DNA of 64,000 bases, taken from assembly GCF_900996235.1 (NCBI RefSeq), contig NZ_CAAJGM010000166.1, forward strand, positions 1 through 64,000, read 5' to 3'. This DNA comes from Paraburkholderia sp. BCC1885. GTDB taxonomy: Bacteria; Pseudomonadota; Gammaproteobacteria; Burkholderiales; Burkholderiaceae. Positions 49,555-57,815 of this stretch are shown in pieces. The notes under the pieces were generated by a model. The model was not told where the DNA came from. It saw nothing but the letters and a program-made list of their open reading frames with translations, and ran no database searches. Each line of letters begins with the position of its first letter. The first letter of the stretch is position 1. The translations under genes were made by a program, and so were the position numbers.

Positions 49555-51318
49555 TTATAGATCTTCCGCCCCGAGCAGCATCTCGGTGATGCCCTTGCCG
49601 GCCTGAACCATCGGCCAGACGTTTTCGGTCGGATCGGTCTGAAAGTCGAGAAACACCGTGCGGTCCTTCAGGCGCAGCGCTTCCTTGAGCGCCGGCTCGA
49701 CGTCCGCCGTCTTCTCAATTCGCATGCCCACATGGCCGTAAGCCTCGGCGAGCTTGACGAAATCCGGCAGCGCATCCATGTACGAATGCGAATAGCGCTT
49801 GCTGTATTCGATCTGCTGCCACTGGCGCACCATGCCCAGATAGCGGTTGTTCAGCGAAATGATCTTGATCGGCGTCTCGTACTGCTTGCAGGTCGAGAGT
49901 TCCTGGATGCACATCTGGATCGAGCCTTCGCCCGTGATGCAGAGCACGTCGTCGTCCGGATGCGCCATCTTCACGCCCATCGCCGCCGGCAGGCCGAAGC
50001 CCATCGTGCCGAGACCGCCGGAATTGATCCAGCGGCGCGGCTTGTTGAAGCGATAGAACTGCGCCGCCCACATCTGGTGCTGCCCGACGTCCGAACACAC
50101 GAAGGCATTGCCGTCGGTGAGCTCATACGCCTTTTCCACCACGTACTGCGGCTTGATGATGTCGCTCTTGCGATCGAACTTCAGGCAGTCTTTGGCGCGC
50201 CAGGCTTCGATGTCCTTCCACCAGGACGCAAGCGCCGCGGTGTCCGGGCCGTGCTCGGCCGTCTGCAACTGCTCGATCAGCTCCTTCAGCACTTCCTTGA
50301 CGTCGCCCACGATCGGAATGTCGACCTTGACGCGCTTGGAGATAGAAGACGGATCAATGTCGATATGGATGATCTTGCGCGGCACCGACGCGAAATGCAC
50401 CGGGTCGCCGATCACACGGTCGTCGAAGCGCGCACCGATGGCGATCAGCACGTCGCAGTGCTGCATGGCCATGTTGGCTTCATACGTACCGTGCATGCCG
50501 AGCATGCCGAGGAATTTCTTGTCGCTCGCGCGATAGCCGCCCAGGCCCATCAGCGTATTCGTGACGGGATAGCCGAGCAGGTCGGCGAACTGGTTCAGCT
50601 CGCGCGCCGCATCCGCGAGGATGATGCCGCCGCCGGTGTAGATGTACGGACGCTTCGCCGAGAGCAGCAGGGACACAGCCTTGCGGATCTGGCCGGAGTG
50701 GCCCTTCGTCACCGGGTTGTACGAGCGCAGCGAGACGCTCTTCAACGGTTCGTACCGGCAGGGCGTCTTCGACACGTCTTTCGGAATGTCGATCAGCACC
50801 GGACCGGGCCGGCCAGTACGGGCAATGAAGAAGGCTTTCTTGACGGTGGCGGCGAGGTCGCGCACGTCCTTCACGAGGAAGTTGTGCTTCACGCAGGGAC
50901 GCGTGATGCCGACCGTATCGCACTCCTGGAACGCATCCTGGCCGATGGCGGCCGTCGGCACCTGGCCGCTGATCACCACCAGCGGAATCGAATCCATGTA
51001 GGCGGTGGCGATGCCGGTCACCGCATTGGTGACGCCGGGGCCGGAGGTCACGAGACAGACGCCGACCTTGCCGGTGGAACGCGCATAGGCGTCGGCGGCA
51101 TGGACTGCGGCTTGTTCGTGGCGCACGAGGATGTGCTGGAATTTGTCCTGCTTGTACAGCTCGTCGTAGATGTAAAGTACCGAGCCGCCGGGATAGCCCC
51201 AAACGAATTCAACGTCTTCGTCAGCCAGTGCCTTCATGAGCACGGTGGCGCCGATAGATTCGCTTTCGAGATGGGGAGTCGTATCCGACGTGGAGAATTC
51301 CGCGCTGGGCATATTCAT
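49555..51318 (-). CDS. ilvB: Acetolactate synthase large (catalytic) subunit
   Basis: 587 residues (also named IlvI). The three thiamine-enzyme domains are present: the catalytic Glu region VWGYPGGSVLYIYDELYK, the FAD-binding middle, and the thiamine diphosphate motif ending in LNNRYLGMVRQWQ. It forms acetolactate and acetohydroxybutyrate. ATG 51318 (MNMPSAEF) is used; a TTG at 51435 would add 39 residues unlike the family. It is the first gene of ilvBNC. Confidence 0.97.
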   Translation of the reverse strand: MNMPSAEFSTSDTTPHLESESIGATVLMKALADEDVEFVWGYPGGSVLYIYDELYKQDKFQHILVRHEQAAVHAADAYARSTGKVGVCLVTSGPGVTNAVTGIATAYMDSIPLVVISGQVPTAAIGQDAFQECDTVGITRPCVKHNFLVKDVRDLAATVKKAFFIARTGRPGPVLIDIPKDVSKTPCRYEPLKSVSLRSYNPVTKGHSGQIRKAVSLLLSAKRPYIYTGGGIILADAARELNQFADLLGYPVTNTLMGLGGYRASDKKFLGMLGMHGTYEANMAMQHCDVLIAIGARFDDRVIGDPVHFASVPRKIIHIDIDPSSISKRVKVDIPIVGDVKEVLKELIEQLQTAEHGPDTAALASWWKDIEAWRAKDCLKFDRKSDIIKPQYVVEKAYELTDGNAFVCSDVGQHQMWAAQFYRFNKPRRWINSGGLGTMGFGLPAAMGVKMAHPDDDVLCITGEGSIQMCIQELSTCKQYETPIKIISLNNRYLGMVRQWQQIEYSKRYSHSYMDALPDFVKLAEAYGHVGMRIEKTADVEPALKEALRLKDRTVFLDFQTDPTENVWPMVQAGKGITEMLLGAEDL

Positions 51319-51667
51319 ACATTCACCTTTCGAATTTTCGGCAAAAAATTGATCGGGTGCTCTCTGCCGGGCTTGTGGCTCGGGTTCAAGCGGCGCGTCC
51401 AGTTTGACAGGTGAGCCTCTTGGGCCACACCTCAAATGAGACAGTCACATATGTTGCGAACCGTTGAAGATATCTGCTGACAGCCTGACGGTCAAGAAAA
51501 TATTTCCTGGATTACGGCATGCCCGCAGATATTGGCCGTAAAAGTTGTCATAAGTATCGATGCGGCTTCGTGTTTTTCCCCAGCAGGGCGAAAGTTTGTT
51601 AGCATCCGCCAGTTTTACGACAATTTCGATCGATTACGCGCACGCTCGCTGCGCCGACCCCCAACGG
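51319..51667. other. Divergent regulatory region between ilvB and the sigma factor gene
   Basis: 349 bases without a gene. The minus-strand ilvB promoter lies at 51467-51495. The ilvB leader (51319-51460) holds an ATG-TGA start-stop pair (51445-51450) and a weak hairpin near 51399-51420, but no leucine- or valine-rich peptide like that of leuA. I could not place the promoter of the rightward sigma factor gene. Confidence 0.6.
51467..51495 (-). promoter_or_regulatory. ilvBNC promoter
   Basis: On the minus strand -35 TTGACC (51490-51495) and -10 TATCTT (51467-51472) are 17 bases apart, giving a leader of about 140 nt to the ilvB ATG. Confidence 0.65.
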
Positions 51668-52231
51668 ATGGCATCAGACAAGGAACTCGCCGATTTTCTG
51701 GCGGGCGTCGAAAGGCGCGCGTTCAAGCAGACGGTCTACGCCGTGCGGGACGACGACGCCTCGCTCGACATCGTGCAGGACGCGATGATCAAGCTCGCCG
51801 AAAAATATGGCGACCGTCCAGCAGCCGAACTGCCGCTGCTGTTTCAGCGTATTCTGCAGAATGCGATGCACGACTATTTTCGTCGGCAGAAAGTACGCAA
51901 TACCTGGGTCAGCCTGTTCTCCTCGCTCGGCAGCTCCGAGGACGACGAATTCGACCCTTTGGAGACATTCGAAGCGCAGGAAGGCTCGGTAGGGGCCGAA
52001 AGTAGCGAACAGAGGCTTGAGCGCGAGCAAGTCTTACAGTTGATTGACGACGAGATCCAAAAATTACCGGCACGTCAACGGGAGGCGTTTCTCATGCGTT
52101 ATTGGGAAGATATGGATGTCGCCGAGACTGCCGCCGCGATGGGCTGCTCCGAAGGCAGTGTGAAAACGCACTGTTCGCGGGCCACTCATACGCTGGCGCA
52201 AGCGCTCAAGGCCAAAGGAATCACGCTATGA
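51668..52231 (+). CDS. ECF-type RNA polymerase sigma factor
   Basis: 187 residues. Sigma region 2 is at about 10-80 (DIVQDAMIKLAEKY, HDYFRRQKVRNTW) and region 4 at about 120-180 (LPARQREAFLMRYWEDMDVAETAAAMGCSEGSV read in pieces; helix-turn-helix with GCSEGSVKTHCSRA). A region of about 25 acidic residues links them. The ATG at 51668 fits the family; an upstream in-frame ATG at 51560 adds 36 unlike residues. The stop overlaps the DUF3619 start (ATGA), pointing to a sigma/anti-sigma style unit. Confidence 0.9.
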   Translation: MASDKELADFLAGVERRAFKQTVYAVRDDDASLDIVQDAMIKLAEKYGDRPAAELPLLFQRILQNAMHDYFRRQKVRNTWVSLFSSLGSSEDDEFDPLETFEAQEGSVGAESSEQRLEREQVLQLIDDEIQKLPARQREAFLMRYWEDMDVAETAAAMGCSEGSVKTHCSRATHTLAQALKAKGITL

Positions 52232-52662
52232 GCTCCTCTCTCGATACAAAAGAACTCGAGTTCGCGCGGCAAGTGCGCCGCGCGCTCGACGAAAACGCCG
52301 CCAATATTTCTCCCGCCGCTGTCGACCGGCTCGCGGTGGCGCGCCGTGCCGCGCTCGCCCGCAAGAAACCCGAGCCGGTGAGCGCGCCCGTCTTCGTGCC
52401 GGCCTTTGCCGGCGCCGCCGGCGCGCTGTCCGGCATGCCGCAGCTTGAAGCACCGCAACGCCGCCGCTCGCCGCTGCGCCGTTTCGCGCTCGCCTGGCCG
52501 CTGGCCGCGCTGGTCGTGAGCCTGGTGGCGATCGCCTACTGGGAAGACCAGCAACGCACCGCTGAACTCGCCGATATTGACGCCGCCATGCTGAGCGACG
52601 ATCTGCCGCTCAACGCATATCTCGATCACGGCTTCAACGCGTATCTGTCGCGCGCGCATTGA
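52228..52662 (+). CDS. DUF3619 membrane protein, candidate anti-sigma factor
   Basis: 144 residues. A cytoplasmic N-terminal part (1-88) is helical with an Ala/Pro-rich middle; one membrane helix spans about 90-107 (FALAWPLAALVVSLVAIAYW), and about 35 residues lie outside. Layout and 4-base overlap with the sigma gene are what one expects of an anti-sigma factor, but no zinc-binding anti-sigma motif is visible. The function is therefore inferred. Confidence 0.82.
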   Translation: MSSSLDTKELEFARQVRRALDENAANISPAAVDRLAVARRAALARKKPEPVSAPVFVPAFAGAAGALSGMPQLEAPQRRRSPLRRFALAWPLAALVVSLVAIAYWEDQQRTAELADIDAAMLSDDLPLNAYLDHGFNAYLSRAH

Positions 52663-52678
52663 GCGGGAGGCTCCTCGG

Positions 52679-53431
52679 GTGAGTTACAAGCGCGGCCTCG
52701 CCGTTGTCTCCGGATGCGCCATCGCGGCCCTCGTGTCGTTTGCCGCGACGTATCCACGCTTCTACCCGAGCCCCTCGTCCTCGGTTACGGCGCCCGCCGG
52801 CGGCACGCCTGTGAAGACGGCCGCGCCGGCGCTCAGCGTCGAACTGCCGGGGCTGCCCGATACCAGCCCGCTTTCCTGGTCGCATCTCACCGACGCGGAG
52901 CACGTCGCGCTCGCGCCGTTCGCCGCCGTCTGGGATACCTTCAGCGACGAACGAAAGCGCAAATGGATCAAGATCGCATCACGTTACTCGAAGTTAACGC
53001 CTGAACAGCAAAAAGGCCTACACGACCGCATGGCCGAGTGGGTTCGCCTGACGCCGGATCAACGGCGCGTTGCACGCGAAAACTATCAGGTTTCGAAGGG
53101 GTTGCCGCGCGAAGCCCGCCAGAAAGCGTGGAAGGCGTATCAGCAACTGCCCGAAGATCAGAAAGAGCGGCTTGCCGCCAGCGAGCGCAAGCATCGGCCG
53201 ACGGTCGTCAGCGCGCCGCCCTCCGGCAAAATCGAGCTAAAGGACATCGAACGGCTCGTCAACGGACGCGAACATGCAGCCAGCGGGACTGTCGCCACGG
53301 CAAGCGCCGCGAGCAGCGCCGCCGTCATGCCGGTAGCGCCCGTCGCGCCTACACCGGCGAGCGCTCCGTCTACCCCGCCGGCCCTGCTCTCGCCGCGCGA
53401 AACACCGTCGATCTATAACGGCGGTTCCTGA
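52679..53431 (+). CDS. DUF3106 periplasmic protein with LTPEQ-type repeats
   Basis: 250 residues from a GTG start at 52679 (GGAGG 11 bases upstream). An N-terminal membrane anchor or signal (about 5-25) precedes a helical domain with about four related motifs spaced 17-20 residues: FSDERKRKWIKIA, LTPEQQKGLHDRM, LTPDQRRVARENY, LPEDQKERLAAS. A Pro/Ala/Ser-rich tail follows (about 200-240). LTxxQ repeats recall CpxP/Spy-like periplasmic sensors, but homology is not claimed. It is 16 bases after DUF3619. Confidence 0.82.
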   Translation: MSYKRGLAVVSGCAIAALVSFAATYPRFYPSPSSSVTAPAGGTPVKTAAPALSVELPGLPDTSPLSWSHLTDAEHVALAPFAAVWDTFSDERKRKWIKIASRYSKLTPEQQKGLHDRMAEWVRLTPDQRRVARENYQVSKGLPREARQKAWKAYQQLPEDQKERLAASERKHRPTVVSAPPSGKIELKDIERLVNGREHAASGTVATASAASSAAVMPVAPVAPTPASAPSTPPALLSPRETPSIYNGGS

Positions 53432-53495
53432 ACCCGGCGTCCGGATCGCCGTCGTCTACGAACGTGCATATCTAAACGAGCCTACTGCGCCCAAC

Positions 53496-54014
53496 ATGCC
53501 CGATCCGCTCGCCATCTCCTCAGTTGACGCAACGCCCGCCCTTACGCCTTCGATTCGCCGCCGTCTGGCGACGATGCTCTACGAAGGCGTGATCCTGTTC
53601 GGAGTGGTCTTCCTCGCCGGCTACCTGTTCAGCACCTTGACGCAGCAGCGCAACGGTCTCACCCATCACAATCTGCTGGCCGCATGGATCGGTTTCGTGG
53701 TCGGCCTGTACTTTGTGTGGTTTTGGACCCACAGCGGGCAAACCCTACCCATGAAAACCTGGCGGCTGCGGGTCGTCAGCGCAGACGGCTCGCCCTTGTC
53801 TACCACGCGGGCCATCGCGCGCTATGTGCTCGCGTGGCTCTGGTTTCTCCCGCCGCTCGCGCTGCACCCGCTTTTCGGCATTTCGGTGCCGCACACGCTC
53901 GTGCTCGCCGCCGTCTGGATCGTGCTGTGGGCCGCCACCAGCCGCTTCGACGCCAACCGCCAGTTTCTGCATGACCGGCTGGCCGGCACGCGGGTCGTCG
54001 CCGTGGCGGGTTGA
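53496..54014 (+). CDS. RDD family membrane protein
   Basis: 172 residues with four hydrophobic helices. The RDD signature region has Arg near the first helix (PSIRRRLATMLYEGVILFG) and the Asp of the C-terminal segment (RQFLHDRLAGTRVV). The substrate is unknown; some RDD proteins act as Na+/H+ antiporters. It is the last gene of the sigma factor cassette. Confidence 0.87.
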   Translation: MPDPLAISSVDATPALTPSIRRRLATMLYEGVILFGVVFLAGYLFSTLTQQRNGLTHHNLLAAWIGFVVGLYFVWFWTHSGQTLPMKTWRLRVVSADGSPLSTTRAIARYVLAWLWFLPPLALHPLFGISVPHTLVLAAVWIVLWAATSRFDANRQFLHDRLAGTRVVAVAG

Positions 54015-54177
54015 GCCGGCTGAATCAGGTCAAACTCGCGGGACGCGCCCGCAAGGGCGAATTCCCCAGACCGCAAACCGGCTTAAGCGGACCCCGTAAT
54101 AAGAACTTCTCGTGACTGTCACGGCACAGACACACGCGGATGGCGCAATACGCTCACTGCAACTCGACGCGTGAGCC

Positions 54178-55122
54178 ATGGACCCCAAAACGTCCGCGAC
54201 TTCCTTGTTCCGCCAGACTGGCCCGAGCGTCGACCCCGTCGCTTTCCGGCCGGACTCTGCCTCCTTCGGCGCCGGCCTGCCGCTGCCCCTGCCGCCGCTC
54301 TCCCCGGAATCGCAACCCGGCCGTCACGACGACGACCATGAGGAGCCGCACCGCTATCGCACGATCTGGCTGTCCGACATCCATCTGGGGTCGAGCGGCT
54401 GTCAGGCGACGTACCTGCTCGACTTTCTGCGCCACAACGACTCGGAGTACCTGTACCTGGTCGGCGACATCATCGACGGCTGGCAGTTGAAAAAGGGCTG
54501 GTACTGGCCGCAAGCGCACAACGACGTGGTGCAGAAAATCCTGCGTAAAGCCCGCAAAGGCACCCAGGTCGTCTACATCCCCGGCAATCACGACGAAGCC
54601 GCGCGCCAGTTCTGCGACCTCGCGTTCGGCGACATCCACGTGCGCGGCGAGGCGTTCCACACGACGCTCGCCGGCAAGCGCCTGTGGATCGTGCATGGCG
54701 ATCTGTTCGACGGCGTGATCCAGCACGCCAAGTGGCTGGCTTACCTCGGCGACACGCTCTACACGCTGATCCTCGTGCTGAACCGCTGGTTCAACCGGAT
54801 CCGCAGCCGTCTTGGTTTCCAGTACTGGTCGCTGTCGCAGTACCTCAAGCATCAGGTGAAGAACGCGGTGAATTTCATCTCCTCGTTCGAACGTGTGATG
54901 ACCGACGAAGCGCGCCGCCGCGGTTGCGACGGCGTGGTGTGCGGCCACATCCACAAGGCGGAAATTCGTGACATCGACGGCGTGCTGTATTGCAACGACG
55001 GCGACTGGGTGGAAAGCCTGTCGGCGCTGGTCGAGACCTTCGAAGGTGAACTCAAGGTGATCTACTGGACCGTGATGCGCTCGCCTGAAGTCAGCGCGCA
55101 AAAGGCCCGCGCCACCGCCTGA
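54178..55122 (+). CDS. LpxH-like metallophosphoesterase (UDP-2,3-diacylglucosamine hydrolase family)
   Basis: 314 residues. A Pro-rich N-terminus of about 60 residues leads into a calcineurin-like fold with all metal motifs: SDIHLG (about 66-71), GDIIDGW, GNHDEAA, HGD, and GHIHKAE. It belongs to COG2908, but is longer than true LpxH (about 240) and lies next to a glycosyltransferase. A phospholipid or glycolipid precursor is therefore a better guess than lipid A. Metal-dependent phosphoester or pyrophosphate hydrolysis is expected at the inner membrane face. Confidence 0.87.
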   Translation: MDPKTSATSLFRQTGPSVDPVAFRPDSASFGAGLPLPLPPLSPESQPGRHDDDHEEPHRYRTIWLSDIHLGSSGCQATYLLDFLRHNDSEYLYLVGDIIDGWQLKKGWYWPQAHNDVVQKILRKARKGTQVVYIPGNHDEAARQFCDLAFGDIHVRGEAFHTTLAGKRLWIVHGDLFDGVIQHAKWLAYLGDTLYTLILVLNRWFNRIRSRLGFQYWSLSQYLKHQVKNAVNFISSFERVMTDEARRRGCDGVVCGHIHKAEIRDIDGVLYCNDGDWVESLSALVETFEGELKVIYWTVMRSPEVSAQKARATA

Positions 55123-55184
55123 GGCTGGTTGGCCATGTAAGCAGTCCCCGCGTCATCCTTTTAACTTCTATTGGGCCAAAACCG

Positions 55185-56219
55185 ATGAAGATCATGATCG
55201 TCACCGATGCATGGGAGCCGCAGGTCAACGGCGTGGTCCGCACGCTGAAGAACACGACCCGCGAGCTCACCGCGCTTGGCCACCGTGTCGACCTGTTGAC
55301 GCCGCTCGAATTCAAGACGATTCCCTGCCCGACCTATCCGGAAATCCGCCTCTCGCTGTTCCCGAAGCGCAAGCTGCACGAGCGCATCGACGGGTTCGCG
55401 CCGGACGCGCTGCACATTGCCACCGAAGGCCCGCTCGGCATGGCCGCGCGCGCTTACGCCATCAAACACAAGCTGCCGTTCACGACCGCCTATCACACGC
55501 GCTTTCCGGAATACGTGCAGGCGCGCTTCGGCATTCCGCTCGCCGCCACGTACAAATTCCTGCACTGGTTCCACAAAGCCTCGCTGGCGGTGATGGCGCC
55601 GACGCCGGTCGTCAAGACCGACCTGGAAAAATTCGGCTTCACGAATGTGGTGCTGTGGACGCGTGGCGTCGACCTTGATATCTTCCACCAGATGGATTCC
55701 AAGGTACTCAACACGGCACGGCCCATCTTCCTCTACGTCGGACGCGTGGCGGTGGAAAAGAACGTCGAAGCGTTTCTCAAGCTCGATCTACCCGGTTCGA
55801 AGTGGGTGGCCGGCGAAGGCCCGGCGCTTGCCGAACTGAAATCGCGCTACCCGAGCGTGAACTATCTGGGCGTGCTGACCCAGGCCGAGCTGGCCAAGGT
55901 GTATGCCGCCGCTGACGTGTTCGTGTTCCCGAGCCGCACCGATACCTTCGGCCTCGTGCTGCTCGAGGCGCTCGCCTGCGGCACGCCAGTGGCGGCCTAT
56001 CCGGTCACCGGCCCGATCGACGTGCTGGGCGACGGCGGCGCCGGCGCCATGAACGAAGACCTGCGCGAAGCCTGCCTGGAAGCGCTGAAAATCGACCGCA
56101 ATCATGCTCGCGCCTGGGCTGAGCGCTTCTCGTGGACGGCGGCGTCCGAACAGTTCGCCGCTCACCTGAAGCCGCTGCCGCGTCCTTCCTCGTTCAGCGA
56201 GGAGAGCGCGGCCGCGTGA
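55185..56219 (+). CDS. GT4-family glycosyltransferase
   Basis: 344 residues of GT-B fold. The N-terminal acceptor domain begins MKIMIVTDAWEPQVNGVV. The C-terminal nucleotide-sugar site includes the donor-binding SRTDTFGLVLLEALACGTPV (E-x7-E motif). It is close to GDP-mannose-dependent mannosyltransferases and to sulfoquinovosyl/glycolipid transferases. The sugar is not determined. It sits 62 bases after the phosphoesterase gene and overlaps the diacylglycerol kinase start by one base (TGATG). Confidence 0.88.
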   Translation: MKIMIVTDAWEPQVNGVVRTLKNTTRELTALGHRVDLLTPLEFKTIPCPTYPEIRLSLFPKRKLHERIDGFAPDALHIATEGPLGMAARAYAIKHKLPFTTAYHTRFPEYVQARFGIPLAATYKFLHWFHKASLAVMAPTPVVKTDLEKFGFTNVVLWTRGVDLDIFHQMDSKVLNTARPIFLYVGRVAVEKNVEAFLKLDLPGSKWVAGEGPALAELKSRYPSVNYLGVLTQAELAKVYAAADVFVFPSRTDTFGLVLLEALACGTPVAAYPVTGPIDVLGDGGAGAMNEDLREACLEALKIDRNHARAWAERFSWTAASEQFAAHLKPLPRPSSFSEESAAA

Positions 56220-56908
56220 TGCGCCCCGCCAAGCCGCCCATGCGAGCGAGAACTTCCAGCGTCCGGCGAGCCCCGCGCGGCGCGCTGCATTCCGTCGAGA
56301 CGAACGCCAGCAGCGTCGAGCCATTCGACGACGTGCACGACACGGATGCGCCGCCGGACGGCACACCTGACGGCCGGGTGAACGGCGCGGCACGGCCGCC
56401 GCAAGCCGTGCCGTCGTCCCGCCATAGCGCGTCCGCCACGGCATCGGCCAACTCGTCACATGCGGACGCCCACGAACCGCTCGGTCCCGACGATCCGCTC
56501 GCGCCGCTGCCGTTCAATCCGTACAAGGGCAATCGCGGGCTCACGCGCGCCTGGCACGCGATGAAAAACTCGCTGGCGGGTTTTCAGGTCGCAATCCGCG
56601 AAGAAAGCGCGTTTCGCCAGGAATTGACGCTCGCCGCGATTCTCGTGCCGTGCGGCGTGCTCGTCCCCGTCGACCCGGTGAGCCGCGTGCTGCTGCTCGG
56701 CTCGGTGCTGCTGGTGCTGATCGTCGAACTGCTGAATTCGAGCGTCGAGGCCGCCATTGACCGGATCTCGCTCGAACGTCACGAGTTGTCGCGGCGCGCC
56801 AAGGACCTCGGCAGCGCGGCCGTGATGGTGGCGCTCGGTATGTGTCTGATGACGTGGGTGCTGATTGTCGGGCCGCTGCTGGTGCACTGGATCAGGGCGT
56901 GGCTGTGA
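56219..56908 (+). CDS. dgkA: Diacylglycerol kinase (DgkA family) with long N-terminal extension
   Basis: 229 residues. The C-terminal 120 are a complete DgkA: NPYKGNRGLTRAWHAMKNS, catalytic Glu region REESAFRQELTLA, three membrane helices and LLNSSVEAAIDRIS. The first 100 residues are a disordered Pro/Ala/Ser/Asp-rich extension not present in E. coli DgkA (122 residues). ATG 56219 is coupled to the glycosyltransferase stop; I see no clear later start at a better site. It recycles diacylglycerol to phosphatidic acid. Confidence 0.85.
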   Translation: MRPAKPPMRARTSSVRRAPRGALHSVETNASSVEPFDDVHDTDAPPDGTPDGRVNGAARPPQAVPSSRHSASATASANSSHADAHEPLGPDDPLAPLPFNPYKGNRGLTRAWHAMKNSLAGFQVAIREESAFRQELTLAAILVPCGVLVPVDPVSRVLLLGSVLLVLIVELLNSSVEAAIDRISLERHELSRRAKDLGSAAVMVALGMCLMTWVLIVGPLLVHWIRAWL

Positions 56909-56977
56909 ATGTCAGGCAAAAACGCCCGTCCGACACGGCGGCGTGAAAACCCTGACTCGGACCTAGGTATGAGAACG

Positions 56978-56998
56978 GTCGGTTTATAATCGTCCGAC
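56978..56998 (+). promoter_or_regulatory. tetR promoter -10 inside an inverted repeat
   Basis: TATAAT (56985-56990) lies between GTCGG (56978-56982) and CCGAC (56994-56998), a symmetric 5-11-5 repeat. This is a natural place for autorepression by the TetR protein encoded 90 bases downstream. No good -35 was found. Confidence 0.5.
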
Positions 56999-57087
56999 AG
57001 ACTCTCAAAAATACTAACCGCCAGGGTGGATCACGCAGCAGCGGCACGCCGCCGCGCGGCCAGCCGGCGTTACCTGGGCCGGACGAC

Positions 57088-57813
57088 ATGGAAGCCAAAC
57101 CTCCCCGCCGCACCCGCGAACGGATTCTCGAACTGTCGTTGAAGCTATTCAACGAGATCGGCGAGCCGAACGTCACGACGACGACGATCGCCGAGGAAAT
57201 GGAAATCAGTCCGGGCAACCTGTACTACCACTTCCGCAACAAAGACGACATCATCAACAGCATCTTCAGCCAGTTCGAGCAGGAGATCGAAAAACGTCTG
57301 CGCTTTCCGGACGATCACCGCGCGACGATCGACGAGATGTGGTCCTATCTGCAGTACATGGTGGATTTCACATGGCGCTACCGTTTCCTATATCGCGATC
57401 TGAACGATCTGCTGGCGCGCAACCGCACGCTGGAAACACACTTCAAGCAGATCATCAGCCACAAGGTGCGCTTTGCCAGCCAGTTCTGCGACCAGCTCGT
57501 CGCGGACGGCGAAATGGTCGCAACGCCTGACGAACTGAACGTAATCGCCACCAATGTGGGCGTGATCGGCACGTACTGGCTGTCGTATCAATTTGTGATG
57601 AATCCGCGCAAGTACAACGAACAGGAAGCGATCCGCGCCGAACTGCATCAGGTCAGCGTGCAGATCGTCTCGCTGATGGCGCCGTATCTGCGCGGCCGCT
57701 CGCGGCAACTGTTCGACGACCTGATCTCCGGCAAGCTGCCCAAGCGCGAGTTCTACGACTACCTGCCGCAGAAAGAAGGCGCCGCGCCGCGCAACGAACC
57801 GAAGGACGTCTGA
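57088..57813 (+). CDS. TetR/AcrR family transcriptional regulator
   Basis: 241 residues. The N-terminal helix-turn-helix is at about 8-55 (RERILELSLKLFNEIGEP, then TTTIAEEMEISPGNLYYHFRNK in two parts: TTTIAEEMEI and SPGNLYYHFRNK). A long C-terminal ligand/dimer domain has a tail rich in basic and acidic residues. The ligand and targets are unknown; it may regulate itself and the two genes that follow (LOG protein, 2 bases after the stop, and SDR). Confidence 0.9.
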   Translation: MEAKPPRRTRERILELSLKLFNEIGEPNVTTTTIAEEMEISPGNLYYHFRNKDDIINSIFSQFEQEIEKRLRFPDDHRATIDEMWSYLQYMVDFTWRYRFLYRDLNDLLARNRTLETHFKQIISHKVRFASQFCDQLVADGEMVATPDELNVIATNVGVIGTYWLSYQFVMNPRKYNEQEAIRAELHQVSVQIVSLMAPYLRGRSRQLFDDLISGKLPKREFYDYLPQKEGAAPRNEPKDV

Positions 57814-57815
57814 AC

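Noticed and set aside
51319..51435. A 39-residue N-terminal extension of IlvB from a TTG at 51435
   Set aside because: No ribosome site, composition unlike the family, and a better ATG at 51318 matches known IlvB length.
54111..54123. Perfect short palindrome CGTGACTGTCACG ahead of the phosphoesterase gene
   Set aside because: Six-base arms around one base with no promoter placed next to it; too short to call an operator without other copies.
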